From: Duganella zoogloeoides
GTDB lineage: Bacteria; Pseudomonadota; Gammaproteobacteria; Burkholderiales; Burkholderiaceae_D
Length of the DNA: 64,000 nucleotides
Direction: 5' to 3'
Assembly: GCF_034479515.1 (NCBI RefSeq)
Contig: NZ_CP140152.1
Coordinates: forward strand, 3,038,001-3,102,000
Every line of letters starts with the position of its first letter. The stretch's first letter is position 1. Both the position numbers and the translations under genes were made by a program. The notes beneath the pieces were generated by a model. That model was given only the letters and a program-made list of their open reading frames with translations. It ran no database searches and was not told the origin of the DNA. Below are positions 8,550 to 16,953 of the stretch, piece by piece.

Positions 8550-9652
8550 TACAGCACGACCGAGCGGATCGACTCGCCGGACTTCATCAAATCGAAGCCC
8601 TCGTTGATACGCTCGAGCGGCAGGCGGTGCGTGATCAGGTCGTCGATATTGAGCTTGCCGTCCATGTACCAGTCGACGATCTTCGGCACGTCGGTACGGC
8701 CACGGGCGCCGCCGAACGCGGAACCTTTCCACTCGCGGCCCGTCACCAGCTGGAACGGCCGGGTCGAGATTTCCTGGCCGGCCGCCGCCACGCCGATGAT
8801 GAACGACTGTCCCCAGCCCTTGTGGGTGCACTCGAGCGCTTCGCGCATCAGTTGCGTGTTGCCCACGCACTCGAAACTGTAGTCGGCGCCGCCGTCGGTC
8901 AGTTGCACGATGTGGTCAACCACGTTCGGCGTGTCTTTCGGGTTGATGAAGTGCGTCATGCCGAACTTGCGCGCCATCTCCTGGCGGTTCGGGTTGATAT
9001 CGACCCCGATGATCTTGTCGGCGCCGACCATCTTGGCCGCCTGGATCACGTTCAGGCCGATGCCGCCCAGGCCGAACACCACCACGTTGGCGCCCGCTTC
9101 CACCTTGGCCGAGAACACCACGGCGCCCACGCCGGTGGTTACGCCGCATCCGATGTAGCAAACCTTGTCGAACGGCGCATCCTCGCGGATTTTCGCCAGC
9201 GCGATTTCCGGCACCACGATGTAGTTCGAAAAGGTGGAGGTGCCCATGTAGTGGAACAGCGGCTTGCCGTCGAGCGAGAAGCGGCTGGTGGCGTCTGGCA
9301 TCAGGCCCCGGCCTTGCGTGGAACGGATGGCCTGGCACAGGTTGGTCTTGCGCGACAGGCAGAATTTGCACTGGCGGCATTCCGGGGTGTACAGCGGGAT
9401 GACGTGGTCGTCTTTTTTCAGGGTGGTCACGCCGGGGCCCACATCGACCACGATGCCCGCGCCTTCATGGCCGAGAATCGCCGGGAAAATGCCTTCAGGA
9501 TCGGCGCCGGACAGCGTGTAGTAGTCGGTATGGCAGATGCCGGTGGCCTTGAGTTCGATCAGCACCTCGCCGGCGCGCGGGCCTTGCAGGTCCACTTCCT
9601 CGATGGTGAGCGGCGCGCCTGCGCGCCAGGCTACGGCTGCTTTGGTTTTCAT
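8546..9652 (-). CDS. frmA: S-(hydroxymethyl)glutathione dehydrogenase / class III alcohol dehydrogenase
   Basis: 368 residues, full length for class III zinc ADH. It oxidises S-hydroxymethylglutathione (from formaldehyde plus glutathione) to S-formylglutathione with NAD and can act as GSNO reductase. Visible: catalytic zinc ligands in GICHTD and GHEGAG and the later CxGCGVTTG, structural zinc Cys cluster CRQCKFCLSRKTNLC, NAD-binding GLGGIGLNVIQ and D in GVDINPN. No fghA/frmB or frmR homologue is adjacent; instead a divergent AraC-type regulator starts 125 bp away and may control it. Confidence 0.92.
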   Translation of the reverse strand: MKTKAAVAWRAGAPLTIEEVDLQGPRAGEVLIELKATGICHTDYYTLSGADPEGIFPAILGHEGAGIVVDVGPGVTTLKKDDHVIPLYTPECRQCKFCLSRKTNLCQAIRSTQGRGLMPDATSRFSLDGKPLFHYMGTSTFSNYIVVPEIALAKIREDAPFDKVCYIGCGVTTGVGAVVFSAKVEAGANVVVFGLGGIGLNVIQAAKMVGADKIIGVDINPNRQEMARKFGMTHFINPKDTPNVVDHIVQLTDGGADYSFECVGNTQLMREALECTHKGWGQSFIIGVAAAGQEISTRPFQLVTGREWKGSAFGGARGRTDVPKIVDWYMDGKLNIDDLITHRLPLERINEGFDLMKSGESIRSVVLY

Positions 9653-9777
9653 GGTGGTTCCCTTTGCTTGAAGATGCGCGATTCTGGCACCCGCAAGCCT
9701 GCGCGTGGGGCGGCGCGCCGGAGAATGGCAGGATTTGGTGCAATAATGACCGGATTTTCTCCTGATACCAGCGCTTC

Positions 9778-10776
9778 ATGACAGTCACACCCGCAGCAAT
9801 CACCATCGACATCGTGGTCTACCCCGGCTTCAAGGCCATGGAAGCCGTCGGCCCCATGTCCGTTTTCGAGTACGCCAACCTGCATTTGCAGCGGCGCGGC
9901 CACCCGCCCGGCTACGACGTGCGCATCGCCTCGTGCCAGGCCGGCCCGGTACGTTCCGACACCCTGATGTCGCTCGACGCCACCAAGGCCCTTGATCCGC
10001 TGGCATTGCCCGACAACGCCATCATCGTCGGCGCGCGCCACATCCGGGAAGCGCTGGTGGACAGCGCCGCCATCATCGCATGGGTGGCCGCCGTGGCGCC
10101 GCGCATCAAGGCGTTGACGGCGCTGTGCTCGGGCGCCTTTTTCCTGGCCGCCGCCGGCGTCCTCGATGGCAGGCGCGCCACCACCCACTGGAGCGTGGCC
10201 GAGCGGCTGCAAGCCGAGTACCCGGCCATCGAAGTCGATGCCGACGCGATCTTTCTGCGCTCCGGCAATGTATGGACGTCAGCGGGCGTCACCGCCGGCA
10301 TCGACCTGGCGCTGGCGCTGGTGGAGGAGGACTACGGCCGCGACCTGGCGCTGGAAGTGGCCACCGAGATGGTCGTGTATCTGAAACGCCCGGGCGGACA
10401 ATCGCAGTTCAGCGCCCACCTGCTCAGCGAGCGCACCACCCGTCCCACCATCCGCGAGCTGCAGAACTGGATCCTCGAGCACTTGGACGAAAAGCTCACC
10501 GTGGCGCAACTGGCGCAGCGCGCGATGATGAGCGAGCGCCATTTCGCCCGCGTGTTTCAGCAGGAGGTGGGCCTGAGCACGCAGGAGTTCATCGAGCTGT
10601 GCCGGTTCGAGCGCGCCACCCAGCTGCTGGCCGACCTGGCGCTGCCGCTCAAGACGGTGGCGGCGCGCGCCTGCTTCACGGACGAAGCCCATATGCGGCG
10701 CGTGTTCATGAAAAAGCTCGGCATCACGCCGCGCACGTACCGCGAGCGCTTCGCCACCACCGGGGTCGATGGCTGA
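9778..10776 (+). CDS. GlxA-type transcriptional regulator (DJ-1/PfpI domain plus AraC HTH)
   Basis: 332 residues. Residues ~10-180 form a class I glutamine-amidotransferase-like (DJ-1/PfpI) domain with the nucleophile-elbow region ALCSGAFFLAAAGVLDG; residues ~230-325 form an AraC double helix-turn-helix (LTVAQLAQRAMMSERHFARVF and the C-terminal ACFTDEAHMRRVFMKKLGITP). Such proteins activate catabolic genes in response to small ligands. Divergent position relative to the formaldehyde dehydrogenase suggests that gene as a target (inference). It converges with the TadE-like gene with 6 bp between the stops. Confidence 0.85.
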   Translation: MTVTPAAITIDIVVYPGFKAMEAVGPMSVFEYANLHLQRRGHPPGYDVRIASCQAGPVRSDTLMSLDATKALDPLALPDNAIIVGARHIREALVDSAAIIAWVAAVAPRIKALTALCSGAFFLAAAGVLDGRRATTHWSVAERLQAEYPAIEVDADAIFLRSGNVWTSAGVTAGIDLALALVEEDYGRDLALEVATEMVVYLKRPGGQSQFSAHLLSERTTRPTIRELQNWILEHLDEKLTVAQLAQRAMMSERHFARVFQQEVGLSTQEFIELCRFERATQLLADLALPLKTVAARACFTDEAHMRRVFMKKLGITPRTYRERFATTGVDG

Positions 10777-10782
10777 ACCTCG

Positions 10783-11358
10783 CTACGGACAAGGTTCGTC
10801 GCCAGGCGCGGCGCCCAGGGTCTCCACAGCGGCGATCGTCGTGGACATCGGCAGTTCCAGAGGCAGCTTCACCAGCGGGAACATGGCGCGATAGGCGGTC
10901 AGGTCGCATTTGTCAGTGACGGCCGGATCGCAGATCCGTACCCGCACCAGCCGGATGCACGCGGCGCTGTTGGGATCCTTCATGCAGGCGATGCGGTTGT
11001 TCACCGGGCACGCTGGCATGTTGCCGGCGGCGATGGGCTGCATCACTTCGGTGCCGGCGCCGGACAACGACATGTAGTCGATACGCACATGGGCATCGCT
11101 GACCGGCGCGCCCATGATCAGGTTGCCGGGCATCGTGCGCAGCACCGCGCGCTGGCGCACCGCCGCCATCGCTTGCGGGTTGGAAAAGTCGGCGCTGGCA
11201 GCGGCAAGCGCCGCGCGCTGCGTCACCATGTACAAGGCGTTGTACAGGTACATGGCGCGTCCCACTTCCAGCACCCCGCAGGCGACGGTCAGGAATACCA
11301 CCAGCACCAGCGAAAATTCCGCCGTCACCAGGCCGCCCGCCCTGCGCATGGCGTTCAC
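10783..11358 (-). CDS. TadE-family pilus-assembly-like membrane protein
   Basis: 191 residues if started at the GTG at 11356-11358, which overlaps the upstream TadG-like stop by 4 bp (GTGA); an ATG three codons on (11349) is the alternative. The N-terminus RRAGGLVTAEFSLVLVVFL holds the TadE signature: a prepilin-like helix with E+5-type Glu after a short basic leader. The rest is extracytoplasmic with several Cys (PACPVN, IACM, ICDP, DKCD). TadE-like pseudopilins belong to Flp/Tad pilus systems, but no tadA/tadB/tadZ/rcpA gene is within the window, so the pair may act alone or with distant genes. Confidence 0.7.
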   Translation of the reverse strand: MNAMRRAGGLVTAEFSLVLVVFLTVACGVLEVGRAMYLYNALYMVTQRAALAAASADFSNPQAMAAVRQRAVLRTMPGNLIMGAPVSDAHVRIDYMSLSGAGTEVMQPIAAGNMPACPVNNRIACMKDPNSAACIRLVRVRICDPAVTDKCDLTAYRAMFPLVKLPLELPMSTTIAAVETLGAAPGDEPCP

Positions 11359-12818
11359 CGGTACAACTCCACCGGACCGCCCAGGGTGTGCTCGGGCGCC
11401 AGGCCGCCAAACTCCGCATACAGCGTGGTGGGCGTGGCCGGTACCGTCATCAGGAATTTGCCGATGGCCAGCACGGTGGCCGGCTCGGGCCCGCCGGCCG
11501 CCACCGGACAGGCCAGCAAGGGCACGTTGAGCACGCGGCGATTGGTCACGCCCTTTTGCACCAACGGCGGCGCCTGGAAATTGGTCCCGCTCGTGCTCTG
11601 GTACGGGATGGTGCCGGGATAGCTCTTGGCGGCGGGCGCGCCCGGGGCGTACAGGCTGGCCCAATCGCCGGCGCCAAAGGTCGCGTAACCGGCCGCCGGT
11701 TCATCGACGCCCTCCTTCCATTCGCTGAACGGCACCGCCCTGGCATAGGCCCACAACGGTCCGTATGCTTTAGGGTCGGTGCCGGCGGGCGCTGGCGACA
11801 GGTCGGCGATGGTGCGGCGCTTGCCGCCGCTGGTAATGACCTGCGCCCCTTGCTCATTGGGCGTGGCGGCCATCCACGGCACGCCGCCGTCGCGCAGATA
11901 CGGCCGCGAGTTACGGTCCACCACCGCGGTCGCGGCCGCGCACAGGTTGTTTTCGTACTGGGCGAAACGCGAATTGAGCTGGCGGTACAACGCTGCCAGC
12001 GGAAACGGCTGCGCCACCATCAACTTGCCGCCCTGCAACGTAGTAATGCCCAGCTGGCCGGTACATACGTGCGGTCCCACCACAGCATCGCTCAGTCCGG
12101 CGGCAACGCCAGCGCCGCCGGCTTGCCCAGCTGCCAGCGTGGGATGAATCACGAAGCTGACGGGAACGACGCCGTCCGGATTAAGTTGCATCAGATCGTA
12201 GGCGACGCCGCGCCGGAAGCCGTATTCCACCAATTCCTCGGTGGCCGGCGGACCGGTATTGAGGCGCTTGGCACCGGCCGCTTCGGACATCGCACACACC
12301 GCCAGCGGCATGACGTCGATGCCGGAGCGGCCCGCCACGGCGGTGGCGGCCACCGCCACCGATTGCATGGAAGAGTGAAGCAGCCTGATGATGAACAGCG
12401 CGACCGAGCCCACTGCCGCATCGAGCTTGCCGGTATCAGCGCGCACGAACAGCAGTCCCGCCGCCGCCGCCCGGGCCGCATCCGCGCTCTGCCAGCCGCC
12501 GGTTGGCGTGGCGCCGAACGACAGCATGTCATCGCGCCACGCCAACCGGCGCGCGCCATAGCGGTAGCGCAGGTCGGCCAGCGCCTCCGCCCCCTTTGCC
12601 AACGCGTTGTCGATGCCGCTGGTTTTGCCATTGAGCTGCTGGGCAGCGGCCACCGCCACCGTGCGCGCGGCGAGATCGAGCTCCTGGCGACGATATTGCA
12701 CCAGGGCCAGGTCGAGCGCCATGCCGCTGAACACTAGCAGGCCCATCAGAATCATGATGAACATGAGCGCAGTGACGCCGCCCTGGCGACGGCGAGGAAG
12801 GGTTCTGTATATTGCCAT
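11355..12818 (-). CDS. TadG-like Flp pilus assembly protein
   Basis: 487 residues. The N-terminal basic segment plus hydrophobic helix (GGVTALMFIMILMGLLVFSGMALD) and the following DLALVQYRRQELDLAARTVAVAAAQ are the hallmark of TadE/TadG N-termini (Pfam TadE/Flp-Tad type). The remainder is a large periplasmic/extracellular domain without a recognisable vWA MIDAS, unlike some TadG. It is translationally coupled to the TadE-like gene downstream. No clear SD before the ATG at 12816-12818. Probable role: minor pilin or surface protein. Confidence 0.65.
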   Translation of the reverse strand: MAIYRTLPRRRQGGVTALMFIMILMGLLVFSGMALDLALVQYRRQELDLAARTVAVAAAQQLNGKTSGIDNALAKGAEALADLRYRYGARRLAWRDDMLSFGATPTGGWQSADAARAAAAGLLFVRADTGKLDAAVGSVALFIIRLLHSSMQSVAVAATAVAGRSGIDVMPLAVCAMSEAAGAKRLNTGPPATEELVEYGFRRGVAYDLMQLNPDGVVPVSFVIHPTLAAGQAGGAGVAAGLSDAVVGPHVCTGQLGITTLQGGKLMVAQPFPLAALYRQLNSRFAQYENNLCAAATAVVDRNSRPYLRDGGVPWMAATPNEQGAQVITSGGKRRTIADLSPAPAGTDPKAYGPLWAYARAVPFSEWKEGVDEPAAGYATFGAGDWASLYAPGAPAAKSYPGTIPYQSTSGTNFQAPPLVQKGVTNRRVLNVPLLACPVAAGGPEPATVLAIGKFLMTVPATPTTLYAEFGGLAPEHTLGGPVELYR

Positions 12819-12945
12819 TGCGAAATTGTAGATCGCAGGAAATATTCAGATTTGTTTTAACGCAAGGTGAGCATGGGGTCGGTCGGCCGCCATGGCTGCC
12901 ATGGGTGCGCCAGCGGCTGGGCCATGGCTGCGGTGCCGGGCAATG

Positions 12946-13245
12946 TCAGCGGCGCTTGAGCAGGTAATAGCCCACGCCCAGCGCCACCGCCGCAATCGCG
13001 GTTTTCTTGACCGTGCGCTTGTCCACCCGGCGGGCGATGCCTGCCTGGATGGCCGGCGCCTGCGTCAGCAGCAGCTTGCCCCACTCGCGCAGCTCGTTGT
13101 GGGCCAGCTTGGAGCTGGTTTGATCGAGCAGTTGCCTGACGCGATCCGGCAGGGTGTCGACAAAAGTCGGTTCGTGGCCGGTGACCAGGTCAGGGTTGGT
13201 GGCAGACTGGTTGACGGGCTTGTTGACAGGCTTATCCAAATTCAT
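12946..13245 (-). CDS. Small hypothetical membrane-anchored protein
   Basis: 99 residues. A Pro/Asn-rich N-terminus (two NKPVN-like repeats) is followed by an amphipathic alpha-helical middle (VDTLPDRVRQLLDQT, ELREWGKLLL) and a C-terminal helix TAIAAVALGVGYYLLKRR with a basic end, resembling a tail anchor. SD AAAGGAG lies just before the ATG. No family recognised. 127 bp separate it from the TadG-like gene downstream on the same strand. Confidence 0.6.
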   Translation of the reverse strand: MNLDKPVNKPVNQSATNPDLVTGHEPTFVDTLPDRVRQLLDQTSSKLAHNELREWGKLLLTQAPAIQAGIARRVDKRTVKKTAIAAVALGVGYYLLKRR

Positions 13246-13453
13246 GGCGATGCTCCTTTGGTTAGTTTGTTAAAAGATACACGGACAGAAACCCGTTCAA
13301 CGTGCGCTCGCTAACCCTGGCCACACTGTCTGAAAGAACAGGCTGTACCAACGCGGCACACGCTGTTGTCGAAGATGCTTTACAATCAGAAACATTGTTC
13401 ATGAATGAAACATCTTCAGGAACGTGATATCTACTTACAGCAACGGGAGCAGC

Positions 13454-14752
13454 ATGACCGCCACAACACAACCCCATTACAGCGCCGAGGAAAAACGCAA
13501 ACGCGTGTTTGCCATCATCAGCGCTTCCTCCGGCAACCTGGTCGAATGGTTCGACTTTTACGTTTATTCGTTTGCCTCGATCTACTTCGCCAGCCAGTTT
13601 TTCCCCAGCGGTAACCCCACCACCGAATTCCTGAAGTCCGCCGCCGTGTTCGCGGTCGGCTTCCTGATGCGTCCGATCGGGGGCTGGCTGTTCGGCCGTA
13701 TTGCCGACCGCGTGGGCCGCAAGAAATCGATGATGATCTCGGTGATGATGATGTGCGGCGGCTCGCTGGCGATTGCCGTATTGCCGACCTACGCCACCAT
13801 TGGCGTGGCGGCGCCGATCCTGCTGCTGATAGTGCGCATGTTCCAGGGCCTGTCGGTGGGCGGCGAGTACGGCACCACCGCCACCTATATGAGCGAAGTG
13901 GCGCTGCGCGGCCAGCGCGGCTTCTTCTCGTCGTTCCAGTACGTGACCCTGATCGGCGGCCAGTTGCTGGCCGTGTTGACGGTGGTGATCCTGGAAGTAT
14001 TCCTGACCGAAGCCGAGCTGAAGGCCTGGGGCTGGCGCATTCCGTTCGTGATCGGCGCGATTGCCGCCGTGGTGTCGCTGCTGCTGCGCCGCACCCTGCA
14101 CGAGACCAGCAAGGCCGCCGACATGAACAACAAGGAAGCCGGCACCCTGGCCTACATCTTCAAGCACCACCGCGCAGCTTTCATTACCGTGATCGGCTAC
14201 ACGGCCGGCGGCTCGCTGATCTTCTACACCTTCACCACCTATATGCAGAAATACCTGGTCAACAGCGCCGGCATGCCGGCCAAGACCGCCAGTATCGTGA
14301 TGACCGGCGCGCTGTTCCTGTACATGTGCATGCAGCCGCTGTTCGGCATGCTTGCCGACCGCATCGGCCGCCGCAACTCGATGATGTTGTTCGGCGCCCT
14401 GGGCGCCATCGCCACCTTCCCGATCCTGGCCATGCTGCGCGGTAACGACAGCCCGGTGCTGGCATTCCTGCTGATCACGCTGGCCCTGGCCATCGTCAGC
14501 CTGTACACGTCGATCGGCGGCCTGGTAAAAGCGGAAATGTTCCCGCCAGAAGTGCGCGCGCTGGGCGTGGGCTTCTCGTACGCGATCGCCAACGCCATCT
14601 TCGGCGGCTCGGCCGAATTCGTGGGCCTGACCTTCAAGAACCTGGGCCACGAAAACTGGTTCTTCGTCTATGTGACGGTGATGATGGTGATCGCCTTCCT
14701 GTTCAGCACCCGCCTGCCGAAGACGCCGTCGTACCTGCATACCGATCACTGA
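13454..14752 (+). CDS. MFS dicarboxylate/alpha-ketoglutarate-type proton symporter (MHS family)
   Basis: 432 residues with 12 predicted membrane helices. [14 protein letters not shown] at the first helix, [14 protein letters not shown] in loop 2-3 and [21 protein letters not shown] are typical of the metabolite:H+ symporter family, close to KgtP (2-oxoglutarate permease); a long cytoplasmic segment sits between helices 6 and 7. It probably imports a di- or tricarboxylate with protons across the inner membrane; the exact substrate is not shown. The ATG at 13454 was chosen because CGGGAG precedes it; a longer frame from 13424 has no SD. Confidence 0.85.
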   Translation: MTATTQPHYSAEEKRKRVFAIISASSGNLVEWFDFYVYSFASIYFASQFFPSGNPTTEFLKSAAVFAVGFLMRPIGGWLFGRIADRVGRKKSMMISVMMMCGGSLAIAVLPTYATIGVAAPILLLIVRMFQGLSVGGEYGTTATYMSEVALRGQRGFFSSFQYVTLIGGQLLAVLTVVILEVFLTEAELKAWGWRIPFVIGAIAAVVSLLLRRTLHETSKAADMNNKEAGTLAYIFKHHRAAFITVIGYTAGGSLIFYTFTTYMQKYLVNSAGMPAKTASIVMTGALFLYMCMQPLFGMLADRIGRRNSMMLFGALGAIATFPILAMLRGNDSPVLAFLLITLALAIVSLYTSIGGLVKAEMFPPEVRALGVGFSYAIANAIFGGSAEFVGLTFKNLGHENWFFVYVTVMMVIAFLFSTRLPKTPSYLHTDH

Positions 14753-14774
14753 CCGGCAGCGCCGGGCCTGCGAT

Positions 14775-15623
14775 TTACTCCCACGCCCGCGCCGCCGACC
14801 TGTGGATGGTCCACGTAAAGCCGATACCGGCCGACCAGCCGCTGTTCTTGCGCAGCAAGGGGCTGTCGCGGTTGGCCGCGTGGCTCAGGTTGTCGTAGCG
14901 GGTAAAGCCGAACAGGCGCCAGTCGGGTGACACGCGGCGCGACAGGCTCACGCCCAGCCGGGTCATCATCAGGCCGGCGTCCGCCTGGTAGGCGGGTCGC
15001 TCGGCGGTGGCGTATTGCGGCGCCACGTCGTAAAAATACTGGTTCAAGCGGGCGTTACCGAAGACCATGCCGAGGTTGGCGTCGGCTTGCCACAGGCCGC
15101 TGCGGTCGCCGGTCTCCGCCACCAGGCGCGGCTCGAACACCAGGCCCTGGCGTTTGAAGCCATTGCCCAGTTCCAGCGGCACCCGCAACGGCAGCTCCAG
15201 CCGCAGGCGCGACATCCCGGTCTCGGCCAGGCGCACTTTCAGGCGCGGGCCGAATTCCAGTAACGAATTGAGGTCGGGCATGCCGGCGCGCGCTCCCACG
15301 TCGTCGGACTTGGCCGGCAGCGACAAGGCGAAGCCGACGTCGAGTTCCACCCGGTCGGTGTTGAGCAAGCGCGCACCGATGCCGGAACGGTCGGCGCGCA
15401 GCACCTTGCCGCGATAAATCACCATCGGCAACACCAGTGCCCGCTGCGAACGGTCATCGGCGCCCGGATAGGCCGGCGTGCTGGCGGCGCCGCCAAACAA
15501 GCCGACTTCCCACAGCGGCAAGTCCGGCGCTGGAGCCGGAACCGGGACTGGTTCCACCCGCTGGGCGACGGCCGGGGCTGCCAACGCAGCCACCACCACC
15601 ACGGTCCACAAACGTACCTTCAT
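14775..15623 (-). CDS. MipA/OmpV-family outer-membrane protein
   Basis: 282 residues with signal peptide (MKVRLWTVVVVAALAAPAVAQ). The mature part starts with WEVGLFGGAASTPAYPGAD, a MipA/OmpV hallmark, then alternates short beta strands and ends in an aromatic-rich strand (GWSAGIGFTWTIH), fitting a small outer-membrane barrel. MipA was described as a scaffold for murein synthases in E. coli, but most family members are uncharacterised. Start ATG 15621-15623 has GGAG 8 bp upstream. It lies downstream of lldD with a 13-bp gap and may be cotranscribed. Confidence 0.85.
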   Translation of the reverse strand: MKVRLWTVVVVAALAAPAVAQRVEPVPVPAPAPDLPLWEVGLFGGAASTPAYPGADDRSQRALVLPMVIYRGKVLRADRSGIGARLLNTDRVELDVGFALSLPAKSDDVGARAGMPDLNSLLEFGPRLKVRLAETGMSRLRLELPLRVPLELGNGFKRQGLVFEPRLVAETGDRSGLWQADANLGMVFGNARLNQYFYDVAPQYATAERPAYQADAGLMMTRLGVSLSRRVSPDWRLFGFTRYDNLSHAANRDSPLLRKNSGWSAGIGFTWTIHRSAARAWE

Positions 15624-15636
15624 TAATACTCCAGGT

Positions 15637-16767
15637 TCAGGCCAACAAGTGCGGGCCAATCTCGCGCACCGATTTTACGCCCGTGAGCACCATGGTGGTC
15701 CGGATATCTTTTTCCAGGATGGCCAGCAGCTTGTCCACGCCAGCCTGGCCCTGCGCCGCGAGCGCATACACGAACGCCCGGCCCAGCAGTACACCGTCCG
15801 CGCCCAGCGCCAGCAGGCGGAAGATGTCGGTGCCGGTACGGGCGCCGCCGTCGGCAAAGATGGTCATCTTGCCTTTGACTGCCTCGGCAATTGCCGGCAG
15901 CGCGCGCGCGGTGGACAGCGCGCCGTCGAGCTGGCGGCCGCCATGGTTCGAGACAACGATGCCGTCCGCACCGAACGACAGCGCGGCGCGCGCATCGTCC
16001 GCTTCCAGGATGCCCTTGATCACCATCGGCCCTTCCCACTCGTCGCGGATCCACTGCAGGTCGCTCCAGCCGATGGCCGGGTCGAAATTATTGCCCAGCC
16101 AGCCGATGTAGTCGGCCAGCCCGGTCACCTGGCCGCGATAGGTCGAAATATTGCCGAGGTCGTGCGGGCGACCGTGCAGGCCCACGTCCCAGGCCCAGCC
16201 CGGGTGCGTGACCGCCTGCAGCATGCGCCGCAGCGCAGCGTTGGGGCCGCTCATGCCGCTGTGGGCATCGCGGTAGCGTGCGCCAGGCACCGGCATATCA
16301 ACGGTGAATACCAGCGTGGTGGCGCCCAGCGCCTTGGCGCGCTGCAAGACGTCGCGCATGAAGGCGCGGTCCTTGAGCACATACAGCTGGAACCACAGCG
16401 GCTTGTCGATCGCCTTGGCTACCTCGGCCAGCGGACACACCGACACCGTGGACTGGATGAATGGAATGCCGCGCGCACTGGCCGCGCGCGCAGCCTGCAC
16501 CTCACCCCGGCGCGCGTACATGCCGGTCAGGCCCACCGGCGCCAGCGCAATCGGCATGCCGTAGGTGTTGCCGAACCACTCGGTGGTCAGGTCCAGGTCT
16601 TCCGACCCTTGCAGGATGCGCTGGCGCAGGTTGATCTGTTGCAGGTCATCGACGTTGGCGCGCAAGGTCTGCTCGGCGCCGGCGCCGCCGTCGAGATAGT
16701 GGAACAGGAACGGAGGAAGCTTGCGTCGCGCGACGGCGCGGAAATCGGTTGCGGATGAAACGATCAT
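15637..16767 (-). CDS. lldD: FMN-dependent L-lactate dehydrogenase
   Basis: 376 residues, very similar along its length to E. coli Lld[99 protein letters not shown], and the active-site [10 protein letters not shown] with the catalytic His. It oxidises L-lactate to pyruvate at the inner membrane and passes electrons to quinone, allowing growth on lactate. No lldR or lldP is adjacent. ATG 16765-16767 chosen by alignment with E. coli (MIxSxxDFRAxA). A minus-strand TACAAT and an ATTGC-N9-GCAAT dyad lie upstream. Confidence 0.93.
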   Translation of the reverse strand: MIVSSATDFRAVARRKLPPFLFHYLDGGAGAEQTLRANVDDLQQINLRQRILQGSEDLDLTTEWFGNTYGMPIALAPVGLTGMYARRGEVQAARAASARGIPFIQSTVSVCPLAEVAKAIDKPLWFQLYVLKDRAFMRDVLQRAKALGATTLVFTVDMPVPGARYRDAHSGMSGPNAALRRMLQAVTHPGWAWDVGLHGRPHDLGNISTYRGQVTGLADYIGWLGNNFDPAIGWSDLQWIRDEWEGPMVIKGILEADDARAALSFGADGIVVSNHGGRQLDGALSTARALPAIAEAVKGKMTIFADGGARTGTDIFRLLALGADGVLLGRAFVYALAAQGQAGVDKLLAILEKDIRTTMVLTGVKSVREIGPHLLA

Positions 16768-16807
16768 GGGCTGGCAGACGGGTTGGCGGGGGTTGCCCGA
16801 TTGTATC

Positions 16808-16826
16808 ATTGCTACTCTTTTGCAAT
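16808..16826. promoter_or_regulatory. Inverted repeat in the lldD / kinase divergent region
   Basis: ATTGC-N9-GCAAT, with GCAATC repeated again at 16832-16837. On the minus strand a TACAAT (-10-like) lies just downstream of the dyad, 35-40 bp from the lldD start. It could be an operator for lldD. No regulator gene is adjacent, so the assignment is weak. Confidence 0.3.
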
Positions 16827-16953
16827 CGTTGGCAATCAGCATCAATCATCAAGATGCGCATTACTCGTCGGTCTACCGGAGCATCAGCTGTTAATTTCCA
16901 TGCGTAAAAAGTAGTAGAATTCCCCGCTGACCACCTCAATACGCGAGTTCCCC

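Noticed and set aside
13360..13428. GAAGATG ... CATCTTC inverted repeat before the MHS permease
   Set aside because: Arms of 7 bp are ~40 bp apart with no supporting symmetry, so it is likely chance.
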